A stretch of 8,526 bases of DNA, taken from DASYRX01 sp036003845 (GTDB lineage Bacteria > Gemmatimonadota > Gemmatimonadetes > Gemmatimonadales > Gemmatimonadaceae). A program made the position numbers and the translations under genes. The DNA lies in assembly GCA_036003845.1 (NCBI GenBank), contig DASYRX010000263.1:1-8526 (forward strand), read 5' to 3'. A model generated the notes under the pieces. The model saw nothing but the letters and a program-made list of their open reading frames with translations. It ran no database searches and was not told the DNA's origin. Positions 1-6,265 of the stretch are shown piece after piece. Numbering within the stretch: the first letter of the stretch is position 1; every line of letters begins with the position of its first letter.

Positions 1-122
1 AAAAGGAGAAGCGGCGTGCCGGCGTGGCCGTAGGTCACTATCGGCATCTCCAGGCCTAGGCGTGGCGATCGCCAGCCGAAGATGCGGCGCGGGAGCGCGG
101 GGTCGACGTATTGAATTGCCAT
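1..122 (-). CDS. Esterase-like alpha/beta hydrolase, N-terminal fragment (cut by window edge)
   Basis: An open frame on the minus strand starts at the ATG at 122-120 and is still open at base 1, giving 40 residues. It reads MAIQYVDP, then RLGLEMPIV, then TYGHAGTPLLL. A 'SPRLG.EM....YGHAG.P.L.F' opening is what I recall from the putative-esterase (PF00756/esterase D-like) alpha/beta hydrolases, where the YGHAG strand precedes the oxyanion-hole region; this is recalled family knowledge, not a search. The catalytic Ser-Asp-His triad would lie outside the window, so activity cannot be judged. The ribosome site is weak (an AGG about 14 nt upstream), and the frame stays open further upstream but without a convincing start. 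The substrate is unknown. No neighbour is visible on its downstream side. Confidence 0.55.
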   Translation of the reverse strand, partial: MAIQYVDPALPRRIFGWRSPRLGLEMPIVTYGHAGTPLLL

Positions 123-288
123 GGCGCCAACATGTGCCTGAGTGACGAAGTCAGCTACAGGCAAGCACCAAAGTCTGGAGTCTCCGGTGATGAGTAATCG
201 GTTATCAGGACTTCAAGATCATTCTATCCTGAAAACGGACTACCCAAAACTGCAAACTCCAAGCTTCGCGCAGTGAGGCGGAGCGATA

Positions 289-351
289 ACCCGGGCGCCT
301 GACCAAGCAGCGCTCGCGCGCAGGTCCCCTCTTGGTCGGGTCCGCCCGGGT
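289..351 (-). terminator. GC-rich hairpin 3' of the lipoprotein gene (possible terminator)
   Basis: ACCCGGGCG (289-297) is fully complementary to CGCCCGGGT (343-351). Inside it, GACCAAG (301-307) pairs with CTTGGTC (331-337). The result is a 9-bp plus 7-bp stem with a small asymmetric internal loop and a 23-nt loop. It begins 7 nt beyond the stop codon of the minus-strand lipoprotein gene, where a terminator is expected. No T-tract follows on the minus strand, so it is not a classical intrinsic terminator. It may act as a 3' stabiliser or a factor-assisted terminator. Confidence 0.5.
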
Positions 352-358
352 GTATGAC

Positions 359-1168
359 CTAACGTGACTTCGTGCTAGTCGTCGGACAGCCTTTGATGTC
401 CAGCGACGGCGCGATGCAGCGCACGGTCAGCTTGAGTCCGTTGACGGCCGTTTCAGTCGCACGCAACGTGCGATCGGCCGTCGCGTTAGGCACTCTCGAT
501 CCTGCCGGCAGCAGCGCCAGCTTTACGTCGAACGACACACCGAAGCGCCCGCGCACGCAACCGACGCCGGACGTGACCGGAAGCGCAACTTCACATGGCT
601 GCGCGGCACCGAGGTTGATGTCGCTGAGCTTTACGGTCCCAGCCGTGCCGATCCACGTGGCGGTTGGCCCGCGCTCGGCGCGCTCGTAATACGCCGCATG
701 AGCGCCGCGGAAGGGCGCGGTGCTGACGCTGATCGGACCCATGCTCGCCGGATGCAGCACGTTGCTGATGTTGTCCGGCGCGCTGATCATGATCACCTGC
801 AGGACGTTCGTGACCTTGCGCCAGGCGATCAGCGTGCGCGTCGTTAGGCCGTCCGTGACGTTGGCGACACTGATCGTCGTGGCGTGCACGAACGCGTCGT
901 ACGTCTCGCGCCGGCCATTGTTGGCGACGACGAGCTGCGTCGGCGTCATGCCAGCCGCGATTGCGACGGCCGCCCATTCGAACTCGTTGCCGCGCGCGTT
1001 GTCGCCGTTTGCCGTCGACTCCTTCCCCAACCCGTCGAAGGTGCTCGCCAGCGGCGAATCCGACGCGGCCGTCGGCTCCTGCGGCGCATCGACGCACGCG
1101 GCGGCGAAAAGCGCCGCAAGCGCGACCGCTAGAAAGCGAACTGTCAGGCTCAGGCGAGGCGAGTGCAT
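359..1168 (-). CDS. Predicted lipoprotein of unknown function
   Basis: The protein has 269 residues from the ATG at 1168. I prefer this start over the ATG six bases upstream (1174) because GGAG at 1181-1178 lies 9 nt from it but only 3 nt from the upstream one. The N-terminus is a lipoprotein signal peptide: basic SPRLSLTVR, a hydrophobic stretch, then FAAAC with the lipidated Cys at residue 25. The mature part begins with a Ser/Thr/Pro/Ala-rich linker (26-60). A mixed, beta-rich region follows, with four further cysteines (192, 204, 251, 261) that could form two disulfides in the periplasm. I recognise no known domain. The stop TAG sits inside a copy of the CGTTAGG motif. The gene is divergent from the Ig-like lipoprotein gene at 1366, sharing an upstream region of about 190 nt. 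Existence as a gene is fairly sure; function is unknown. Confidence 0.75.
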   Translation of the reverse strand: MHSPRLSLTVRFLAVALAALFAAACVDAPQEPTAASDSPLASTFDGLGKESTANGDNARGNEFEWAAVAIAAGMTPTQLVVANNGRRETYDAFVHATTISVANVTDGLTTRTLIAWRKVTNVLQVIMISAPDNISNVLHPASMGPISVSTAPFRGAHAAYYERAERGPTATWIGTAGTVKLSDINLGAAQPCEVALPVTSGVGCVRGRFGVSFDVKLALLPAGSRVPNATADRTLRATETAVNGLKLTVRCIAPSLDIKGCPTTSTKSR

Positions 1169-1295
1169 CTGCATTGTCTCCGTATCTTCGACACGGGCGC
1201 CGTAGGGTACCCTGACGCTCCGGTAACTCTAAGGCTTTGAACCGATTGCGCTCTGGAGCCTTCGAGCGAGGGGTCGTAAGAGTTTGACCGTGCGT

Positions 1296-1324
1296 GTCAC
1301 CTGTCGTGCAGTCGCTCAGGTGAC
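1296..1324. promoter_or_regulatory. 8-bp inverted repeat between divergent lipoprotein genes
   Basis: GTCACCTG (1296-1303) and CAGGTGAC (1317-1324) are perfect inverse complements separated by 13 nt, so the half-sites are centred about 21 bp (two helical turns) apart. The dyad lies between the divergent genes starting at 1168 and 1366, about 42 nt before the second. That geometry suits an operator for a dimeric regulator. A transcribed hairpin is the alternative. I found no convincing -35/-10 pair beside it. Confidence 0.35.
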
Positions 1325-1365
1325 GGATTGCTTGTCGGACGGGGTCCAATCCTGAGGGCACCCTG

Positions 1366-1746
1366 GTGAGCAAACTGCGCCGCTTCTGTCTGTTGCTATC
1401 CGCGTTGGCTGGGGCCGGTTCTTGTGCCGGAGAAGGCCCAGAAGCAGCGGCACCACCGGTTTGCCCGGCTGTCCTTGGCATCACGAGCACGCCGGGCGCT
1501 GTCACGCTATCCGTCGGGGACACCGCGCGTTTCATCGCGAAAGTGCTCACCTATGGAGGTCGTCCGTGCACAGCAATTGAAGTCGACGGACCGTTCCAGT
1601 GGTCGGCAGGCGATCCCGCAATCGCCAGTGTGCATCCGGATTCGGGGCGGGCAATAGCCAAAGCGGCCGGCCAGACTACTGTCATCGTTCGCTGGCTCAA
1701 CGACAAGAACTTCGTCGCGGGCTCTCAGGTCACGGTCACTCGTTAG
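1366..1746 (+). CDS. Small lipoprotein with one bacterial Ig-like (Big_2-type) domain
   Basis: The protein has 126 residues from a GTG start. GAGGG at 1354-1358 lies 7 nt upstream and supports the GTG. The N-terminus (SKLRRFCLLLSALAGAGSC) looks like a lipoprotein signal with the lipidated Cys at residue 20, although position -3 is not the usual Leu. After a short Ala/Pro linker, residues of about 40-126 carry Big_2-like landmarks: LSVGDTARF, then W-S-A-G-D-P-A-I-A-S-V, then a G..IAKA.GQTTVIV strand. Such folds usually mediate adhesion or act as structural modules of cell-surface proteins. With only one domain the protein is short for the group. The stop TAG lies inside CGTTAGGG. It faces the sigma gene tail-to-tail across 99 nt. 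Function beyond 'surface or periplasmic lipoprotein' is not supported. Confidence 0.75.
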   Translation: MSKLRRFCLLLSALAGAGSCAGEGPEAAAPPVCPAVLGITSTPGAVTLSVGDTARFIAKVLTYGGRPCTAIEVDGPFQWSAGDPAIASVHPDSGRAIAKAAGQTTVIVRWLNDKNFVAGSQVTVTR

Positions 1747-1845
1747 GGATGCATCTGTGCACGCCGCGCCAAACGGCTGCCGATCGAATAGCGTACGTCA
1801 AATCGTTGCGAGCCACGGATTCCTCGTTAGGCACGCGGGGCATGG

Positions 1846-2427
1846 TCACGGACGATAGACCTTGAGGTGCTCGCGCAACGCCTTGAGCGCCCGTCCCATC
1901 TGAGTCTCCACGGTCTTGATCGAAATCCCCAGCGACTTCGCGATCTCGCCGTACGTCAGCCCGCCATCCCGACTCAGCATGAACACTTCGCGGCACCGCG
2001 GCGGCAGCCGATCGACCGCTGCTCGCACGGCCGACGCAAGCTCACTCTCAGTGACCGTTTCGTCACCTTCCTGCGTCTGCTCCTCGGTGATCGTCGTGCC
2101 TTCTTTCTCCAACCACTCATGCTCCAGCTTGCGACGCCTCAGATGATTGAGCGCCGTATTCCGCGCCGCGCGAAAGAGGTACGTCTTCACGGAATCGATC
2201 TCGCCTAGCGAGCCGCGGCGCGACCACAGCTTGAGAAAGAGATCCTGGACCAGCTCCTCCGCGATCTCGGTCGTCTTCACATAGCGGCGAACGAAGCCGA
2301 CGAGCCCAGGGTAGTGCGCGCGGAAGATTGTCTCCAACGCGCGCTCGTCCCCGAGTCGCATCCGGCGAGCCAGCTCGGCGTCATTGAGAGGGCGCTCGGC
2401 GGCGGGGTCGGTTGGCGTTATGTGCAT
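1846..2427 (-). CDS. ECF RNA polymerase sigma factor, FecI/RpoE-like
   Basis: The protein has 193 residues from the ATG at 2427. The frame stays open to 2589, but an upstream start would overlap the divergent gene at 2576 and add a low-complexity, Gly/Pro/Arg-rich leader unlike the family; 193 aa is a normal ECF length. Sigma-70 region 2 spans about 31-100, with the AEELVQDLFLKLW core-binding helix (57-69) and the YLFRAARNTALNHLRRRK promoter-melting/-10 segment (83-100). An acidic linker follows (104-130). Region 4 spans about 133-189, with the helix-turn-helix LTYGEIAKSLGISIKTVETQM for -35 recognition. This pattern fits ECF factors controlled by FecR proteins. It is encoded divergently from the FecR-like gene and the receptor it presumably works with. 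The gene lacks the CGTTAGGC motif; only a one-mismatch copy is visible near 2213-2220. Confidence 0.92.
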   Translation of the reverse strand: MHITPTDPAAERPLNDAELARRMRLGDERALETIFRAHYPGLVGFVRRYVKTTEIAEELVQDLFLKLWSRRGSLGEIDSVKTYLFRAARNTALNHLRRRKLEHEWLEKEGTTITEEQTQEGDETVTESELASAVRAAVDRLPPRCREVFMLSRDGGLTYGEIAKSLGISIKTVETQMGRALKALREHLKVYRP

Positions 2428-2440
2428 TCGGCTCGCTCGT

Positions 2441-2460
2441 GGCCCCCGTGGGCCCCCGTG
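2441..2460. repeat. Two tandem copies of a 10-bp unit upstream of the sigma gene
   Basis: GGCCCCCGTG is repeated exactly, head to tail, at 2441-2450 and 2451-2460, with partial matches on both sides. It lies 14-33 nt upstream of the sigma ATG (2427). In the sigma mRNA it would read as G5 runs near the ribosome site. It could be simple replication slippage or tandem binding sites. Confidence 0.6.
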
Positions 2461-2465
2461 GCCCG

Positions 2466-2481
2466 GCCGCCTCTGGGCGGC
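2466..2481. promoter_or_regulatory. Short GC hairpin/dyad in the sigma-fecR divergent region
   Basis: GCCGCC (2466-2471) and GGCGGC (2476-2481) form a perfect 6-bp stem with a TCTG loop. Together with the tandem repeat beside it, it fills the part of the 148-nt divergent region nearest the sigma gene. The remainder (2484-2545) is more AT-rich, including TTAATATC and TTTATA, and is where promoters are most likely; no -35/-10 pair is clear enough to place. The function of the dyad is unknown. Confidence 0.3.
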
Positions 2482-2548
2482 GGAGGTTAATATCAGTGGA
2501 CTTCCCAGTGTAAGGGCGCGGCACTCATGGGAGTGTTTATAGGCATGT

Positions 2549-2558
2549 GGAGGGAGGG
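2549..2558 (+). promoter_or_regulatory. Unusually distant Shine-Dalgarno-like tract before the FecR-like gene
   Basis: GGAGGGAGGG is the only strong ribosome-site match upstream of the ATG at 2576, but it ends 17 nt before it, far beyond the usual 5-9 nt. Its last GGGC (2556-2559) can pair with GCCC (2565-2568) across a 5-nt loop, which would shorten the effective distance or mask the site. No in-frame start lies closer. Confidence 0.3.
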
Positions 2559-2575
2559 CATACCGCCCCTGAACA

Positions 2576-3667
2576 ATGTCACAAATCATTGATTGGGATC
2601 GGCTTGCACGCTACGTAGCGCGCGAAAGCTCCGCCGCGGAGCGGGTCGAGGTCGAGCGTTGGCTCGCCGAGGACCCGACTCGTAAGGCATTGCTTCGCGA
2701 GCTCGAGCTGCGCTGGTCTGTTGCCGCGAATCCAGCGCCTGTCGATGTCGACAGCGCGTGGGCTCGCGTTTCATCTCGGCTAAATGATCGCTCGCCCACG
2801 ATCTCCGAAGACGTCGTCTTGGGAGACGAAAACAGCGCGGTGCGCCCATTCACGGTGCGTCGCTTCGCGTTACCGATCGCCGCTGCTCTGTTGCTAGCGA
2901 TTGGCGTGGCGTACTGGGGCATTACTCGCGACGCGGGCTCGAACGCAACGCTAGCGACGGCAACCGAATACGTCGTTCCGCGCGGCGGACCACAGCGCGC
3001 CGTGACATTGAGTGATAGCACCGAGGTTATTCTCGCGAGCGCATCACGTCTCGTCGTCGCGGCCGGCTATGGCTCCAACTCGCGTACCGTGGACCTCGAG
3101 GGTGAAGCGCTCTTCCGTGTGCGGCATGACGCGGCGCGGCCGTTCCGCGTCCGAGCTGGTAGCGTCGTCGCAGAAGACCTTGGTACGGAGTTCGTTGTGC
3201 GGCACTTGCTGACGACAGATCGCGGGCCCGTCCGCATCGCTGTGCGCGAGGGAATTGTCGCCGTCCGTTCCGGCGACGTCGCGAGCGCGCGCGATACGCT
3301 ACGCGCCCGCGACGTAGCAATTACGTCCGACAGCGGCATCCTCGTTAGGCGCGACCAAGACCTCGACTCGTACTTCGCCTGGACGCGCGGTCAGCTGGTC
3401 TTCGATGATGCGCCGCTGAGCGATGTCGCCGCGGAGCTGTCGCGCTGGTTCGATCTGGACGTCGAAGTCGCCGACTCGACGATCGCGAACCGCACGTTGA
3501 ATGTCACGCTCCTCACGACAACGCCAATCGAAGAGATCCTGCAGATCATAGGATCTTCCACCGACGTGAAGGTGGAGCGCCGCGGCCGAGTCGTTCGATT
3601 CACTGGCCCAGGCTACACGGGCGAGCTACCCGTTCGCACCGGTACAAGCCGCGAGGTTGCCGGGTGA
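2576..3667 (+). CDS. FecR-like anti-sigma factor / sigma regulator
   Basis: The protein has 363 residues. The N-terminal cytoplasmic part (about 1-90) has the IDWDRLARYVARESSAAERVEVERWL pattern and a W at position 47, typical of the FecR N-domain that binds the sigma factor. One transmembrane segment follows at about 97-116 (FALPIAAALLLAIGVAYWGI). The periplasmic FecR domain spans about 130-235, with LSDSTEVILASASRL, LEGEALFRV and FRVRAGSVVAEDLGTEFVV. A C-terminal domain (about 268-345) reads LVFDDAPLSDVAAELSRWFDLDV; this DUF4974/STN-like part is where such proteins contact the receptor's signalling domain. By family knowledge it relays receptor occupancy across the inner membrane to an ECF sigma factor, here presumably the divergent one at 1846-2427. 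The stop overlaps the receptor start (GTGA, 3664-3667), indicating coupled translation. One CGTTAGGC copy lies at 3343-3350. Confidence 0.9.
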   Translation: MSQIIDWDRLARYVARESSAAERVEVERWLAEDPTRKALLRELELRWSVAANPAPVDVDSAWARVSSRLNDRSPTISEDVVLGDENSAVRPFTVRRFALPIAAALLLAIGVAYWGITRDAGSNATLATATEYVVPRGGPQRAVTLSDSTEVILASASRLVVAAGYGSNSRTVDLEGEALFRVRHDAARPFRVRAGSVVAEDLGTEFVVRHLLTTDRGPVRIAVREGIVAVRSGDVASARDTLRARDVAITSDSGILVRRDQDLDSYFAWTRGQLVFDDAPLSDVAAELSRWFDLDVEVADSTIANRTLNVTLLTTTPIEEILQIIGSSTDVKVERRGRVVRFTGPGYTGELPVRTGTSREVAG

Positions 3668-6174
3668 CGATGCGCCTTTGGCGCCCGCCGGCGCCGGGCA
3701 CCGTGAGGCGCTGGCTCGTTTCGTTAGGCTTCCTCACCCTCGCTGCGGTTGACGCCCGGGCACAGGGCCGTCCGCCGCGGGACGACGTCGCGCGGGTCGC
3801 AGCCGAACCGCGCTCCGACGACGTGCTCGCTCGGCTGATCGACGTGCGTCTCAGCGACGTGCCACTGGAGGCAGCGTTGCGCGCCATCGCCAACGCCGGC
3901 CGCGTTAGGCTCTCGTATTCCGGCGACCTGCTTCCGCCGGGGCGCCGCGTCACTGTAGATCGTTCGCGCGCGAGCGTCGGCGACGTGCTGCGTGAAGTCC
4001 TGCGCGGCACGCCCTTCGAGCCCGTCACGACGCCAAGCGGGTATGTCGTCCTCGTACGCCTGCCGGGCGTGGACCTGGCCGATGTCAGCCGTTCCCCCGA
4101 CTCGCTGTCGTCGCCTAACGACTCGATTACGGCGCTTCCCGCCCGCGAAGGGATAAAGCCGCAGCTCATGGACCGCGTTCTGGTGACGGGAACACCGGTC
4201 GCCGGGGCGTCGGGGCGCGGACTCGCTCATGCCGTCACCGTGCTCTCCTCGGAAGACATCGAGCGCCTGGGACCCACGTCGATGCAGGATCTCTTCCGCA
4301 CCTCGATCCCTGGTGTCGTCGCGTGGAACCTCGGCGTCTCCGGGCCGCTGGCGCAGTTGGGCTCCGTGCGCGGCTCCAGCTCGTTCACGTCGACGTCGCT
4401 CAAGACGTACATCGATGGCGTGGAGCTGGCGAGCCCGTACCTGCTTTTCGCGATCGACCCCGCGAGCGTCGAACGCATCGAAGTGATCCGCGGTCCGCAA
4501 GGCTCCGCGCTTTACGGCTCCGATGCGATCAGCGGTGTCGTGCAGGTCGTTACTCGCAAGGGACGCACGGGCGGCGGGACGCCACAATTCGAGGGTTCGC
4601 TCTCTGGAGGGATTCAGGAGAGCCGCTTTCTCGACGGCTCCAGCATGTCGCAGAAGCACTCCGGACGGCTGAGTCTGGGCCAGCCGCTCGCCTCGTTAGG
4701 CTTGGGCGGCTCGCTGCATCAGGCTGACGGCGTCATCCCCGATGGATCGTCGGCGTATCGCAGCGGCTTCGCCGGAGGGCGTCGCTTCTTTGGGCCGCTG
4801 CGCTTCGACGGATTCGGTCGCTATGCTGACGTTCGCTTCACAGCGGCGAGCAATCCGCTGCTGCGGCCGAACTCGCTCAACGCTGCGGTGCGACCGCTCC
4901 TCACCGATCAGCGAATCGAGCACGAAACCTACGGCGCGACCTTGGACCATCAGATTCACGAGCGCTGGCGCCATTCGCTCGTCGTCGGGATCGATCGCAA
5001 TGCCGGCGCCATCCCCGCGCAGCGCGAACGCGCGAACGTCGCGGATGCCTTGTTAGGCGCCACGCAGGAGCGTGTGAGCCGCACGTCGCTGCGCTACAGC
5101 ACGTCCGTTCGGGCCGGCACTGATCTCTCGAACGCCACGTTCACGTTTGGCTTCGAGCGCAATGCGCTGGAGCGCGAGCGCTTTGGTTTCACGCAGACGG
5201 TCTCCGGCATCGGCAGTGGTCAAACGGCGCTGTACTTCGATCACGTGCACAACCACGGTGCGTTCGGACAGGTCAAGTTCGTCCCCGCGCCTGCCTGGCA
5301 CCTCACCGCCGGATTGCGCGGGGAGCGCAACTCGTCCTTCGGACCCAAAGTCGGCACCGCGTGGTCGCCGATGCTTGGGGTTGCGCACACGCGGGAGATC
5401 GCCGGAGCGAGCGCGCTCAAGTTCCGCGCCGCGTACGGCAAGGGGATTCGCCCGCCGCCGCCCAGTGCGCGGCGTCGCATAACGACTGTGAACTTCCGGC
5501 AGATCGAGAACAATGAGCTGCGCCCCGAAGAGCAGAGCGGCATCGAGTACGGCGCTGAGTGGTACATGGGCGACAGGCTCTCGCTGTCGGTTACCGCGTA
5601 TCGACAAAACGCGGACCAGCTGATTCAAGAAGTGCTCTCGCCGCCACGCCTCGAATTGAAGGCCCTGCAGTTTCAAAACGTGGGACGCATCGCAAACACA
5701 GGACTCGAGCTGGAGGGGACTGGTCGCTTCGGTTTCCTGCGCGCGTCGGCAACGATGGCGTGGACCGACAGCAAGGTCCGGCAGCTGTCCCGGACGTACA
5801 CAGGCGACCTTCGTGTCGGCGACCAGGTCCCGGAAGTCCCGAGCTCCTCAGGACAGGGCTGGCTTTCTTATGACATCAACGCGGTGCGCCTAACAAGTGG
5901 CGCGACGTTCATCGGATCGTGGACAGGCTACGATTGGCTGGAATATTACAGCTCCGCGGCGGGAGTTTCGCCCTTGCGCGCGGCGTTCCGTAACTACTGG
6001 GTACGATATCCAGCGCTCATCAAGCCCTTCGCGATGCTAGAAGGTCGCGTGGCGCGTGACGCCGCGCTGTTCCTCCGCGTCGACAACTTGCTCAACAAGC
6101 AGCTGAACGAGCGCGATAACCTGCAGATCATGCCTGGGCGCTCAACAACTATCGGACTGAAAATCGGCCGCTAA
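3664..6174 (+). CDS. TonB-dependent outer-membrane receptor with N-terminal STN signalling domain
   Basis: The protein has 836 residues from GTG 3664, which overlaps the FecR-like stop; ATG 3670 is an alternative two codons on. A signal peptide covers 1-34 (RRWLVSLGFLTLAAVDARAQ). A STN domain spans about 58-131 (IDVRLSDVPLEAALRAIANA, VDRSRASVGDVLREVL), followed by a linker. A likely TonB-box region is at 169-176 (MDRVLVTG). The plug domain (about 180-300) shows IEVIRGPQGSALYGSDAISG. The beta-barrel fills about 310-836. Such proteins import scarce ligands (siderophores, cobalamin, glycans) using TonB energy, and the STN domain signals to a FecR protein. The length, lack of an N-terminal carboxypeptidase-like domain and lack of a neighbouring susD gene argue against a SusC-type glycan importer. 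The ligand cannot be named. The chain ends TTIGLKIGR, without the usual final aromatic residue of outer-membrane barrels. It contains six GTTAGGC motif copies in both orientations. Confidence 0.93.
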   Translation: MTMRLWRPPAPGTVRRWLVSLGFLTLAAVDARAQGRPPRDDVARVAAEPRSDDVLARLIDVRLSDVPLEAALRAIANAGRVRLSYSGDLLPPGRRVTVDRSRASVGDVLREVLRGTPFEPVTTPSGYVVLVRLPGVDLADVSRSPDSLSSPNDSITALPAREGIKPQLMDRVLVTGTPVAGASGRGLAHAVTVLSSEDIERLGPTSMQDLFRTSIPGVVAWNLGVSGPLAQLGSVRGSSSFTSTSLKTYIDGVELASPYLLFAIDPASVERIEVIRGPQGSALYGSDAISGVVQVVTRKGRTGGGTPQFEGSLSGGIQESRFLDGSSMSQKHSGRLSLGQPLASLGLGGSLHQADGVIPDGSSAYRSGFAGGRRFFGPLRFDGFGRYADVRFTAASNPLLRPNSLNAAVRPLLTDQRIEHETYGATLDHQIHERWRHSLVVGIDRNAGAIPAQRERANVADALLGATQERVSRTSLRYSTSVRAGTDLSNATFTFGFERNALERERFGFTQTVSGIGSGQTALYFDHVHNHGAFGQVKFVPAPAWHLTAGLRGERNSSFGPKVGTAWSPMLGVAHTREIAGASALKFRAAYGKGIRPPPPSARRRITTVNFRQIENNELRPEEQSGIEYGAEWYMGDRLSLSVTAYRQNADQLIQEVLSPPRLELKALQFQNVGRIANTGLELEGTGRFGFLRASATMAWTDSKVRQLSRTYTGDLRVGDQVPEVPSSSGQGWLSYDINAVRLTSGATFIGSWTGYDWLEYYSSAAGVSPLRAAFRNYWVRYPALIKPFAMLEGRVARDAALFLRVDNLLNKQLNERDNLQIMPGRSTTIGLKIGR

Positions 6175-6180
6175 GAACGA

Positions 6181-6213
6181 GGGGTTAGGGGTTGGGGGTT
6201 AGGGGTTAGCCCC
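6181..6213 (+). repeat. Telomere-like GGGGTTA tract: G-quadruplex / hairpin candidate
   Basis: Four runs of at least four G lie at 6181-6184, 6188-6191, 6194-6198 and 6202-6205, with loops TTA, TT and TTA. This is a near-ideal intramolecular quadruplex pattern in both the plus-strand DNA and the operon mRNA. The last run can instead pair with CCCC at 6210-6213 across TTAG, so a simple hairpin competes with the quadruplex. It begins 6 nt after the receptor stop and lies about 53 nt before the next gene. It also contains two GTTAGG cores. Confidence 0.75.
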
Positions 6214-6265
6214 GTATCGTTGTCGCGGTGCGGAACCCGAAGAACTCGCGCCGACAAACGGTTAG

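Noticed and set aside
357..491. ACCTAAC (357-363) and GTTAGGC (485-491) form an integron attC-like pair of simple sites (RYYYAAC ... GTTRRRY) 135 bp apart.
   Set aside because: The inner L sites do not match each other well, the interval is the coding 3' end of the lipoprotein gene, and GTTAGGC occurs throughout the window inside unrelated genes. The match is better explained by the dispersed motif. No integrase is visible.
591..1550. Long minus-strand frame (about 319 codons) overlapping both lipoprotein genes.
   Set aside because: The translation is Arg/Gly/Ala-rich low complexity typical of a wrong frame in GC-rich DNA, and it covers two better-supported genes.
2428..2589. N-terminal extension of the sigma factor to the upstream ATG at 2589.
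   Set aside because: It would overlap the divergent FecR-like gene start and adds 54 residues of repeat-derived, low-complexity sequence not found in ECF sigma factors.
3724..4659. Long minus-strand frame (311 codons) inside the receptor gene.
   Set aside because: It is antisense to the strongly supported signal, STN and plug regions of the receptor and has no recognisable domain.
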